A stretch of DNA of 64,000 nt from CBDCBA01 sp965214125. GTDB taxonomy: Bacteria; Planctomycetota; Phycisphaerae; Tepidisphaerales; Tepidisphaeraceae. Shown one piece after another: positions 54,329 to 62,240 of the stretch. The notes below the pieces were generated by a model. That model did not search any database and was not told the origin of the DNA. It saw only the letters and a program-made list of their open reading frames with translations. The DNA lies in the NCBI GenBank assembly GCA_965214125.1, contig CBDCBA010000003.1:110893-174892 (forward strand), in the 5' to 3' direction. A program made the translations under genes and the position numbers. Position 1 is the stretch's first letter, and each line of letters opens with the position of its first letter.

Positions 54329-54356
54329 CTCTGTGTCTCCGTGCCTCCGTGGTGAG
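54329..54356 (-). repeat. Dispersed repeat, 'accacggaggcacggag' family, copy 3
   Basis: Minus-strand CTCACCACGGAGGCACGGAG, 3 bp before the end of the response-regulator gene. Together with copy 2 it forms an inverted pair about 600 bp apart around the second part of the GNAT gene. Confidence 0.7.
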
Positions 54357-54358
54357 TC

Positions 54359-55807
54359 TTACCGTCCGTGGAACTCGACGGGTTTGCCGAGGCTTTCGTA
54401 GTTGGCGAGCTTGCGTTGGAGGGTGCGGACGCTGATTTGCAGGGCGTCGGCGGCGTGGGTGCGGTTGCCTTCGAAGCGGTCGAGGGCGGCCTGGATGGCG
54501 AGGCGTTCGAGCTCGTCCATCGTCAGCCCGCTCGGGATGGCGGGCGAGCCGGCTTCGGCGGTGTTTTCGCGGACTTCGTCGGGCAAATCGTGGTCCTGAA
54601 GCTGTTCACCGTCGGCGAGGACCATCATCCGTTCGAGCACGTTGCGCAGCTCGCGGACGTTGCCGGGCCAGTTGAACTGCCGGAAGGCCTTGAGGACTTC
54701 GGGCGTGAGCTTGGTGACGTTCGTGCCGCGGCTGGCGTTGATGTCCTTCAGGAACGACTCGGCGAGCAGGGGGATGTCGTCGGCGCGTTCGCGCAGCGGG
54801 GGCAGGCCGATGCTGACGACGTTCAGGCGGTAGAAAAGGTCTTCGCGGAACGTGCCCTCGCTCACCATTTTGCGGAGATTTCGGCTGGTCGCGGCGACGA
54901 CGCGGACGTCGACCTTCTTGTCCTCGTGTCCGCCAACGGGCGTGAGGGTGAGCGTTTCGAGCACGCGCAGGAGCTTGGCCTGCAGACCGAGTTCGAAGTC
55001 GCCGATCTCGTCGACGAAGAGCGTTCCGCCGCTAGCCTGTTCGAAGCGGCCCATGCGCTTGTCGGTCGCACCCGTGAAGGCCCCGCGCACGTGGCCGAAG
55101 AGCTCGGATTCCACGAGTGACGACGGCACCGCCGCGACGTTGACGGCGACGAACGGGCCCTTTTTCCGGGGGCTGTTGTGGTGCAGCGCCTGGGCGACGA
55201 GTTCCTTGCCGGTGCCGCTTTCGCCGAGGACGAGGACGGTCGAGTCGACGGGCGCAGCGCGGCGGATCATGTCGAAGACGCGCAGCATCTTCGGGCTTTC
55301 GCCGACGATCTTCTCGACGCCGAACTTGTGGTCGAGCCGGCGGCGCAGGTCGTCGAGCTCGCTGTCCTTGCGGCGTGCTTCGACGGCGCGGTCGAGGTGG
55401 ATCTCGAGGTCGTCGGGGTCGATCGGCTTGGTGATGTAGTCGTACGCCCCGGCCTTGATGGCCTCGACGGCCGTGTTCACCGAGCTTTGGCCGGTGATGA
55501 GGATGAACTGCGTTTCCGCCTGCCGATTCCGCCAGAGGTTGAGGAGTTCGATGCCCGTGGTGTCGGGCATGTGCAAATCGCTCAGGACGACGTCGAAGCC
55601 CTCATCGACGTAGGAGAGGGCCTTGTCGGCATTCTCGGCGGAGGAGACTTCGTACCCGACGGTGCGCAGGAGCTTGGTGAGCGCCTGGCGTTCGACGGCG
55701 TTGTCCTCGACGACGAGGATGCGGCCGCGCGGCGCCTCGCCCGCCTTGGAATCGACGGGTTTGGCATTGCCAGTCTCTGCGGCGGGATCAAATCGGAGCG
55801 TCGGCAC
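54359..55807 (-). CDS. NtrC-type sigma-54-dependent response regulator
   Basis: 482 residues from a GTG at 55807 (VPTLRFDPAAETGN). Receiver domain 28-145 with the phosphorylated Asp in LSDLHMP (D77) and ITKPID; AAA+ domain with Walker A GESGTGKE (195-202), ESELFGHVRGAFTGA (the GAFTGA loop at 242-247 that contacts sigma-54), Walker B TLFVDEIGD; C-terminal Fis-type helix-turn-helix with NRTHAADALQISVRTLQRKL. All key residues are intact, so it should be a functional activator. Divergent from the histidine kinase 172 bp away, its likely partner. Confidence 0.95.
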   Translation of the reverse strand: MPTLRFDPAAETGNAKPVDSKAGEAPRGRILVVEDNAVERQALTKLLRTVGYEVSSAENADKALSYVDEGFDVVLSDLHMPDTTGIELLNLWRNRQAETQFILITGQSSVNTAVEAIKAGAYDYITKPIDPDDLEIHLDRAVEARRKDSELDDLRRRLDHKFGVEKIVGESPKMLRVFDMIRRAAPVDSTVLVLGESGTGKELVAQALHHNSPRKKGPFVAVNVAAVPSSLVESELFGHVRGAFTGATDKRMGRFEQASGGTLFVDEIGDFELGLQAKLLRVLETLTLTPVGGHEDKKVDVRVVAATSRNLRKMVSEGTFREDLFYRLNVVSIGLPPLRERADDIPLLAESFLKDINASRGTNVTKLTPEVLKAFRQFNWPGNVRELRNVLERMMVLADGEQLQDHDLPDEVRENTAEAGSPAIPSGLTMDELERLAIQAALDRFEGNRTHAADALQISVRTLQRKLANYESLGKPVEFHGR

Positions 55808-55979
55808 GGAAAATCTCTGCTGGGTCGGTTTCACTGGTCGCGGCGGCGGCGCCCAGGCGGGCGTCGTTCCCCCTCCGCACTCGGAGAGGGATGGGGTACC
55901 ACGACGCGATGACGGGGCACAACCTGCAATCCGCGTTCGTTCGGGGCAGGGGCGGCGGGCTCGTACAGTGCGGCCTTCC

Positions 55980-57629
55980 ATGCTCAGGCGGCTGCGGCAA
56001 CTCAAGCTCTCGCTGGCGACCAAGTGCCAGCTCCTGTTCGGCACGGCGGCGGGCGTGGTCATCGTCGCGGCGCTGGGCGTGACGTGGCAGCGGATCGAGC
56101 AGTTGACCGGCCAGCAGAACGAGGTGGCGGCCGCGACGCTCGCGAAGCAGCACCTGGCCGCTCACGCGGCGACGGGCGAGGTCGACCGCCCGGCGACTCG
56201 GCCGGCCGACGCGGCGGAGGACTCGCCGGCGGCGTTCGATTTCTACGACGGGCTGGCGGTGCGGCGCCCGCGGTTGGTGGCTGTCGACGCCGACCCGGAG
56301 CTGCTGACGCAGTTCGAGCGTCAAGCGTTGGAGGCGTTCGCGGAGTCGCCGGCGCAGGGGCGGTACGTGCGGTCGTTCGAGGTGGTTGGCGAGGACGGCA
56401 CCGTTCGCCAAGGCCTGCGGATGGCGGTCGGGGCCCGCTTTGGCGAAAGTTGCCTGCCGTGTCACGAGGGCGGCGCAAGCGCGGGCGAGGCGCCGGCGTT
56501 GCTCGGGCTGGTTGGGGTCGAGGTGCCGAGCCAAATCAGCACGCGGCAGCAGTTGCTGAACCGGGTGTTCCTGATCTTCGCGGCGGTGGCGTCGGCGTTG
56601 ACGGCGGCGCTGACGTTCTATTTCATCCTGACGCGGCTGATCCTCACGCCGGTGCGTGTGTTGCAGGAGGCCGCCGACGCGGTGCGGGAAGGGGATCTGG
56701 ACGTTCGCGCGGAGCTGCCGACGGGCGACGAGTTCGAGGCGCTCGCGACCACGCTCAACCGCATGGTGGCCGGGCTGCAACAGCGGACCGAGCAGCTCGC
56801 CAAGGCGAACAAAAGCCTCGACCACCGACTGGGCCAACTCGCCGAGGCGAACGTGGCGCTCGACGAGAGCAACCGCCTGAAGGGGGAGTTTCTGGCGAAC
56901 GTCAGCCACGAGCTGCGCACGCCGCTGAACAGCATCCTGGGGTTTGCCGACCTGGTGAAGTCGGCGGCGTCGGACAACGCGAAGGTCGCCCGGTACGCCG
57001 GCAACATCGCCAAGAGTGGCGGCGCGCTGCTCGAGCTCATCAACGATCTGCTCGATCTGGCGAAGATCGAGGCGGGCAAGATGCAGGTAAAGCGCGGCGA
57101 CTTCAGCGTGGCCGACGTGCTCGAGGCGCTCTCGACGCTGCTGGCCCCGCAGGCGATGGGCAAGAGCGCCCGCATCGTCACCAGTGCCGCCCCCGGCGTG
57201 CCGATCTTGCACAGCGACGCGGGGAAGGTGCAGCAAATCCTTTATAATTTGCTGAGCAACGCCATCAAGTTCAGTCCCAAGGGAGGCCGCGTCGATGTCG
57301 TGTGCAGGCCCGATCCGCACACCGCCGCCGAGGCGGATGGTCCGGCCACGGGCGTGCGGTTCAGCGTGACCGATCAGGGGCCGGGCATCGCGCCCGAGGA
57401 TCACGAGCGCATCTTCGAGAAGTTCCAGCAACTCGACTCCGGCGTCACGCGGGAGCACGCCGGCACGGGCCTGGGTTTGGCAATCAGCCGCGAGCTGGCG
57501 GCGTTGCTGGGGGGGACGCTGACGGTCGACTCCAAGCTCGGCAGCGGGGCGACCTTCGTCCTGCGCATCCCGCTGTCGCCACCCGAACCCGGAGCCGCCA
57601 AGCCCGCTACGGCCGCGCGCCACGGATAA
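55980..57629 (+). CDS. Sensor histidine kinase with a periplasmic c-type-haem-like domain
   Basis: 549 residues from the ATG at 55980. Membrane helix 17-34; periplasmic region 35-192 containing SCLPCHEGG (CxxCH, 158-162), similar to the Tll0287/DUF3365 sensors that can bind haem c; second helix about 196-222; HAMP to about 270; HisKA with FLANVSHELRTPLNSILGF (His310); HATPase with NLLSNAIKFSPKGG, SVTDQGPGIAPEDHERIFEK, GTGLGLAISRELAALLGG. It probably phosphorylates the divergent NtrC-type regulator in response to redox or gas ligands; haem binding is inference from CxxCH. The 3' end overlaps the next convergent gene by 23 bp. Confidence 0.92.
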   Translation: MLRRLRQLKLSLATKCQLLFGTAAGVVIVAALGVTWQRIEQLTGQQNEVAAATLAKQHLAAHAATGEVDRPATRPADAAEDSPAAFDFYDGLAVRRPRLVAVDADPELLTQFERQALEAFAESPAQGRYVRSFEVVGEDGTVRQGLRMAVGARFGESCLPCHEGGASAGEAPALLGLVGVEVPSQISTRQQLLNRVFLIFAAVASALTAALTFYFILTRLILTPVRVLQEAADAVREGDLDVRAELPTGDEFEALATTLNRMVAGLQQRTEQLAKANKSLDHRLGQLAEANVALDESNRLKGEFLANVSHELRTPLNSILGFADLVKSAASDNAKVARYAGNIAKSGGALLELINDLLDLAKIEAGKMQVKRGDFSVADVLEALSTLLAPQAMGKSARIVTSAAPGVPILHSDAGKVQQILYNLLSNAIKFSPKGGRVDVVCRPDPHTAAEADGPATGVRFSVTDQGPGIAPEDHERIFEKFQQLDSGVTREHAGTGLGLAISRELAALLGGTLTVDSKLGSGATFVLRIPLSPPEPGAAKPATAARHG

Positions 57630-58191
57630 TGCGGCTGCGAATGTCGGCGGGATCGATCTGCTCGGTCGCGAGCGGCGTGATGCGGTCGAGCGTCCAGACG
57701 TCGCCGCGTTGGACGTACTCGAACCGCCACGCTGTGCGCAGCCGCGGGACGGGGCCGCCTTGCAGGCTAACGACCTCGAGCGTCACCTGGATGCCGACGG
57801 CGTCGCGCTCCACGGTGGAGTCGGCGACGGTCACGCTCTCGTGGCCGAGCGTGCGGTGGGTCGCGCGGGCGGCGGCGCGAATCTCCGGGCCGGTCATCCA
57901 ATCTTCGAAGCGGGTGGCGTCGTCGATGTGGGTGTCGAACTGCTCCCAGTCGGCGTCGCCGTAGCTCGCGGCGATCTGTTCGGCGTCGGCGAGGGCCCAC
58001 TCCTGGGGTGTCTCAACAAGAACGCTCGCCGCGAGCCAGCCGCCGCAGAGCAGGAGAAGAACTCCGCCGGCGAGCATGAGCGGCTTCCTGCCGCGCACGA
58101 GGCCGACCAAGAGCACGCCGGCGAACAGGACGGCAAAGGCGGCGATGAGCCAGACGGGGCTGGCGAACGTCCATTGAACGAGCGAGTCCAT
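57607..58191 (-). CDS. Membrane protein with an NTF2-like C-terminal domain
   Basis: 194 residues. Two N-terminal helices (VWLIAAFAVLFAGVLLVGLV and LMLAGGVLLLLCGGWLAASV) are followed by a soluble domain whose pattern (EWALADAEQIAASYGDADWE, RTLGHESVTVADSTV, VTLEVVSLQGGPVPRLRTAW) resembles an NTF2/SnoaL-like fold. Function unknown. Convergent with the kinase. Confidence 0.7.
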   Translation of the reverse strand: MDSLVQWTFASPVWLIAAFAVLFAGVLLVGLVRGRKPLMLAGGVLLLLCGGWLAASVLVETPQEWALADAEQIAASYGDADWEQFDTHIDDATRFEDWMTGPEIRAAARATHRTLGHESVTVADSTVERDAVGIQVTLEVVSLQGGPVPRLRTAWRFEYVQRGDVWTLDRITPLATEQIDPADIRSRIIRGARP

Positions 58192-58326
58192 CGGAAGGCC
58201 TCCTCAGGAGATTGGGTGCCGGCAGGACGCCGGGGGTGGGTGTGCGGGTGGGGGTGGTGGGCGTGGACGCCGCAGGACGCGGTGTCCGATAAGGCAGGTG
58301 GGCGTTGTCGACGCTCCGCTCCCATC

Positions 58327-60144
58327 ATGCGCCACCGCGACCGCCGTTTCATCTCCGACCGACCCGACGACCCGCTGCCGGCCAACCTGGCGGCGCTGTG
58401 GATGGCCGACGCCGCCCTGGCCGCGCGGGTGGAGGCCTGCGCGCCGGAGGTGGTCGATCCGCTGGACACGCCCGCCGCCGAACTGCCGGCGACGGATGTG
58501 CTGCGCGAGCACTTCGCCTACGCCGTCGCCGACGCGGGACGGTCGCTCGCATCTCTCTACGACGCGACCGGCGGCGCGGACGGCCAGGCGTTGCTGGCGG
58601 TCGTTCGCGACAACGAGGGTGAACTTCTGCGGGATTTGGCAACCGTCGACGTGTCGACGGCCCTGGCGAGCGGGCGGGTTGCGCTGCTGATCGGCGAACC
58701 CTCGGCCGATGGATACGCGGCGGTGCTCGCGGGGCGGAACCTGCTGATTTCGCTCGGCTTCCAACCCGTCGGCCCCGTGCCAGCCGACGCAATAGCGGCC
58801 CTGGAGCATTTGCAATCGCTCGAGACGATGAACATCGCCACCGCCTTGCAGCACGGGCGCAAGTCGACAATCAACCTGATCGAGAACCTGACGACCTACG
58901 CCGCGACGCCGGGAATTGCCGGATTGAAGAATGCCGCGATGGGGCGGACGGCGGTGGTCGTCTCGGCCGGGCCGTCGCTGCGGAAGAACCTGCACTTGCT
59001 GCGTGGCCGCGAAGGCGAAGCGGTCGTGATCGCCGTGCAGACCGCGCTCAAGCCGTGCCTGGAGGCGGGCGTCGTGCCGCATTTGGTGTGCGCAATCGAC
59101 CATCACGAGATCAGCACGCGCTTTTACGCCGACCTGCCGGACGGTCTGCCGACGCAACTGGTGGCCGATCCCAAGTGCAGCGGGGCAGTTGTCCGCGCCT
59201 GGCTGGATCGGCCGGGGCGGCGGATTCGCATGCTCGGCAACGACCAGGCGAACAGCTTTCTGCGCGAGGTCCAGGCGGATTGCCCGACGCTCCCGCCGAC
59301 GGCGACGGTGGCGCAACTCGCCTTCGAACTCGCCGAGTGGCTCGGCTGCTCGACCTGCCTGCTGATCGGCCAAGATTTGGGCTTCAGCGACGGCCTCGCC
59401 TACGCGCCCGGCACGGGGTACGACGATGCGTGGCGGCCGGAAACGGGGCGGTTCTGCACCTTCGAGATGAAGCAGTGGGAGCACATTGCCCGCGACCGCG
59501 CCGCCCTCGTGCGGGCAAACGATTGGCGGGGAAATCCGACCTACACCGAGAAGCGGCTGGCGTCGTACCTGAACCGGTTCGAGCAGATGTTCGCCCGCAC
59601 GCCGATGCGCGTGATCGACGCGACCGAGGGCGGCCTGCTCAAACGCGGGGCCGAACCGATGGCGCTGGCGACGGCGCTCGCGGCCGTCGAGCCGGGGCCG
59701 GCGATCGCGCTGCCGACGGACGACAACGTCCGGCCGACGACGTCAATCGAGGCTTGTCTGTCGGCCCGGCGTCGCGAAGCGGGCGAGGTCGAGGCGGCGA
59801 GCCGGGCGAGCGTGGCGTTGCTCGATCGCATTCGCGAGCACCCCGGCGATGCTGGCATCGTTAACGCCGCGGTGGCCGCGCTTGACGTGCAACGTCGGCG
59901 GCTTCGCGAGGATCGGGATGTCGACCGCACCTACGGCCTCGTGGCCGGCCTGACCCAGCGCAGCGAACGCGACCGCCTACTGGCCGACTTGCGCATCGCC
60001 GCCGGCGGACTTGACGACGTGGAGCGACGCCGCCGTCAGGCGGAGCGCGACCTGGCGAACGTGCAAGCCATCGGCGCGGCAGCGGCCGATCTGCGTGAAA
60101 CTCTGTCGCGTCACACCGGTACAGAACTCGCTCGCGCCGCGTGA
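58327..60144 (+). CDS. DUF115/Maf-like glycosyltransferase (MptE-like)
   Basis: 605 residues from the ATG at 58327; the longer upstream frame is shadow. TAVVVSAGPSLRKNLHLL and CLLIGQDLGFSDGLAYAPGT are the two signature regions of the DUF115/MptE-like family, which includes flagellin-modifying Maf proteins (transfer of nonulosonic acids) and archaeal pterin pyrophosphokinases. The C-terminal 130 residues are helical. No flagellar or sugar-biosynthesis gene is next to it, so the acceptor is open. Confidence 0.83.
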   Translation: MRHRDRRFISDRPDDPLPANLAALWMADAALAARVEACAPEVVDPLDTPAAELPATDVLREHFAYAVADAGRSLASLYDATGGADGQALLAVVRDNEGELLRDLATVDVSTALASGRVALLIGEPSADGYAAVLAGRNLLISLGFQPVGPVPADAIAALEHLQSLETMNIATALQHGRKSTINLIENLTTYAATPGIAGLKNAAMGRTAVVVSAGPSLRKNLHLLRGREGEAVVIAVQTALKPCLEAGVVPHLVCAIDHHEISTRFYADLPDGLPTQLVADPKCSGAVVRAWLDRPGRRIRMLGNDQANSFLREVQADCPTLPPTATVAQLAFELAEWLGCSTCLLIGQDLGFSDGLAYAPGTGYDDAWRPETGRFCTFEMKQWEHIARDRAALVRANDWRGNPTYTEKRLASYLNRFEQMFARTPMRVIDATEGGLLKRGAEPMALATALAAVEPGPAIALPTDDNVRPTTSIEACLSARRREAGEVEAASRASVALLDRIREHPGDAGIVNAAVAALDVQRRRLREDRDVDRTYGLVAGLTQRSERDRLLADLRIAAGGLDDVERRRRQAERDLANVQAIGAAAADLRETLSRHTGTELARAA

Positions 60145-60193
60145 GCGTCGGCGAGAACCTGAAGCTTGATGCAGTGGCGCCCGAGACGAACCG

Positions 60194-60922
60194 CTACCGC
60201 CGGAGCGTCTCGACGCCGCCCGCGCTTGCGACGAGCACGATATCGGCCATGTTGAGGAACAGACCCGTCTGGACGATGCCGCCGCGGTTGAGCAGGCGGG
60301 TTTGCAGCGTCGCCGGATCGTCGATCGGGCCGAAGGCGACATCATAAATGTGGTTGCCGTTGTCGGTCACGAACGGCCCCTCGTCGTCGCGGCGCAGCGC
60401 TGGGTCGCCGCTGAGGTCGTCGCGCAGGAAGTCGGCCTGCCAGGCGTGGCCCCAGCGGACGACCTCGATCGGCAGCGGCCCCTTTGTGCCGAGGCGATCG
60501 ACCCGCTTGGTTTCGTCAACGATGATGACGCGCCGCCGCGAGGCCTGGGCGACGATCTTCTCGCGGACGAGCGCACCGCCGAGGCCCTTGATGAGATTGA
60601 GGTCGGCGTCCACCTCGTCGGCGCCGTCGACGACTACGTCGCACGCGACGCCCGAATCGGGTTCGAGCATCGGGATGCGGGCACGGGCGGCGAGCAGTTC
60701 ACTCGGGTGGCTGGTGGCTATGGCGCGGATGTCGCGCAGGTCGCCGGCGGCGAGGCGTTCGCCGAGGAGGGCGATGAAGTGGGCGGCGGTCGACCCGCTG
60801 CCAAGGCCGACGGTCATGCCGCTGCGCACCTCCGCGTCGAGCGCGGCGAGGGCTGCCTCTCGCTTGCGGGTTTCTAGTGGGTCACGGGGCGCGGCGACGG
60901 CGTCGGGCATGCGGGGGAACAT
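60194..60922 (-). CDS. rpiA: Ribose-5-phosphate isomerase A
   Basis: Interconverts ribose-5-phosphate and ribulose-5-phosphate in the pentose phosphate pathway. 242 residues from the ATG at 60922, or 238 from 60910. TVGLGSGSTAAHFIALLGER, VVDGADEVDADLNLIKGLGG, ALVREKIVAQASRRRVIIVD, and KRVDRLGTKGPLPIEVV are the RpiA active-site regions. Divergent from the small gene at 60988 over 65 bp. The C-terminus (DIVLVASAGGVETLRR) is normal. Confidence 0.95.
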   Translation of the reverse strand: MFPRMPDAVAAPRDPLETRKREAALAALDAEVRSGMTVGLGSGSTAAHFIALLGERLAAGDLRDIRAIATSHPSELLAARARIPMLEPDSGVACDVVVDGADEVDADLNLIKGLGGALVREKIVAQASRRRVIIVDETKRVDRLGTKGPLPIEVVRWGHAWQADFLRDDLSGDPALRRDDEGPFVTDNGNHIYDVAFGPIDDPATLQTRLLNRGGIVQTGLFLNMADIVLVASAGGVETLRR

Positions 60923-60987
60923 AGCGGCAACGTTCCGGTTGTTCGCGACGCGGCGGGAAACGGCGTAAGGTCCGCCCGCCCAGGCCC

Positions 60988-61419
60988 ATGTTGCTCCAGA
61001 CCAACAGCTATCTTGTTCCCGAATCGAAGCGGGCCGAGCACGAACGCCTGATGCGGCGGTTTCGCGCCTGCTTCGAGCGGCTTGGCAGCGAGTTCGAAGT
61101 CTTCGAGCAGACCGACGACACCTTCGCCCCCGCCGCCCGCGGCACGCCGGCGGCCCGGTTTGTGCAGATGATGCACTTTCGCGACGTCGAGCACCAACGC
61201 CAAGTCCAGGATGCCGAGCAGCACGACGATGTGGCCAAGCGACTGATCGCTGACTTTGTCCGCCTCGTCGATCTCCCGCGCCAGCAGCAACAGGGCCTTT
61301 ACGCCGCCGGCCACTATCGCGACCTCCCCGCCGACGATCCGACGCCGCGGCTGGGCCCGCCGGCAACCACACCGCCGCCTGAACCCGACTCGCCACACCC
61401 GACCGACGCCGAGGTATGA
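60988..61419 (+). CDS. Hypothetical protein (NIPSNAP-like ferredoxin-fold candidate)
   Basis: 143 residues. QTNSYLVPESKRAEHERLMR, CFERLGSEFEVFEQTD and ARFVQMMHFRDVEHQRQVQD have the strand-helix-strand look of dimeric alpha/beta-barrel (NIPSNAP/ABM) proteins. Pro-rich tail. No catalytic motif. Ends 30 bp before a membrane-protein gene. Confidence 0.65.
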   Translation: MLLQTNSYLVPESKRAEHERLMRRFRACFERLGSEFEVFEQTDDTFAPAARGTPAARFVQMMHFRDVEHQRQVQDAEQHDDVAKRLIADFVRLVDLPRQQQQGLYAAGHYRDLPADDPTPRLGPPATTPPPEPDSPHPTDAEV

Positions 61420-61449
61420 TGGCGTCTGGTTCTGCCCGGAGGCTTCGCT

Positions 61450-61827
61450 ATGGCTCGCTTTTCTTTCGTCGGCCGGTTCATCAAGTGGATTGTCCGCACC
61501 GTGCTGGTGGTGCTCTTCCTCGTCGGCTGGGGCGTCGGGCTCCTGGCGGTCCACGTGGTCGTCGTGCCGCACGGCGAGCCGTCGGCCGACGGTGAACAGT
61601 CCTGGCGGGTCGTCCTCGTGCCGAAGAACCGGCTTGGCGTGAGCGACACGTACGTCGACACGCGCCACTGGACCGAGGCCGACGTGCGCGAGCACGAAGC
61701 GCTGGTCGCCCGCATCGTTGAAGCCGGCAAGGCCGACCGGCTGTCGCACGTGATCGAGCGGACGATCCGCGGCTCGCTGGAAGATCTCGCGTTGGAGCGT
61801 GCCCGGCTGCTTGGCAGTCGCGACTAG
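61450..61827 (+). CDS. Small single-pass membrane protein
   Basis: 125 residues with GGAGG about 9 nt before the ATG. One N-terminal helix (TVLVVLFLVGWGVGLLAVHVVVV) after a basic start, then a soluble domain with SWRVVLVPKNRLGVSDTYVD and TRHWTEADVREHEALVARI. No recognised family. Confidence 0.65.
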   Translation: MARFSFVGRFIKWIVRTVLVVLFLVGWGVGLLAVHVVVVPHGEPSADGEQSWRVVLVPKNRLGVSDTYVDTRHWTEADVREHEALVARIVEAGKADRLSHVIERTIRGSLEDLALERARLLGSRD

Positions 61828-61838
61828 CGTACCGGTCA

Positions 61839-62078
61839 TCATGCCGCGCGGCGACCGTCGACGAGGCTCGCCAAGCGCGTGAGGCTCGCGACGACGTGGA
61901 GCATGTTGCCGCTCTCTGCCGCATCGGCGAGGGCGCCGGCGGCGGGGGAAAGGCCCGGCTGTGCCGCAAGCCGCCGCGCCGACTTGGCCGCCCGGTCAAG
62001 CTCGTTCGCGCGGACCAGCCGCGCGATGGCGAGCACGGCGGACGACGGCGACGCGGCAACTTTGGGAGGCGAGGGCAT
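61839..62078 (-). CDS. Small hypothetical helical protein
   Basis: 79 residues, Ala-rich and probably helical (VLAIARLVRANELDRAAKSA, ALADAAESGNMLHVVASLTR). It is convergent with the previous gene and divergent from the next. No recognised family and no good ribosome-binding site, so it could be a chance frame. Confidence 0.4.
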   Translation of the reverse strand: MPSPPKVAASPSSAVLAIARLVRANELDRAAKSARRLAAQPGLSPAAGALADAAESGNMLHVVASLTRLASLVDGRRAA

Positions 62079-62240
62079 CGCTGCTCACATCGGCCCGCCG
62101 GCCCGCCTCGCGCCCGCAGGTGCGGCGTCTTATAACGCCCGCGTCGACCGACCAGCGTTGCACACAGTTGCCGATGCTCGCCTGAGTGCTCACAATGGAT
62201 CGATTGACCACTCGGCTGACAGGCGGACCAGGAGGAACTT

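Noticed and set aside
55905..55930. Possible sigma-54 promoter upstream of the histidine kinase
   Set aside because: A GG-N10-GC match exists, but the conserved CAC and TTGC bases are misplaced; too weak to report.
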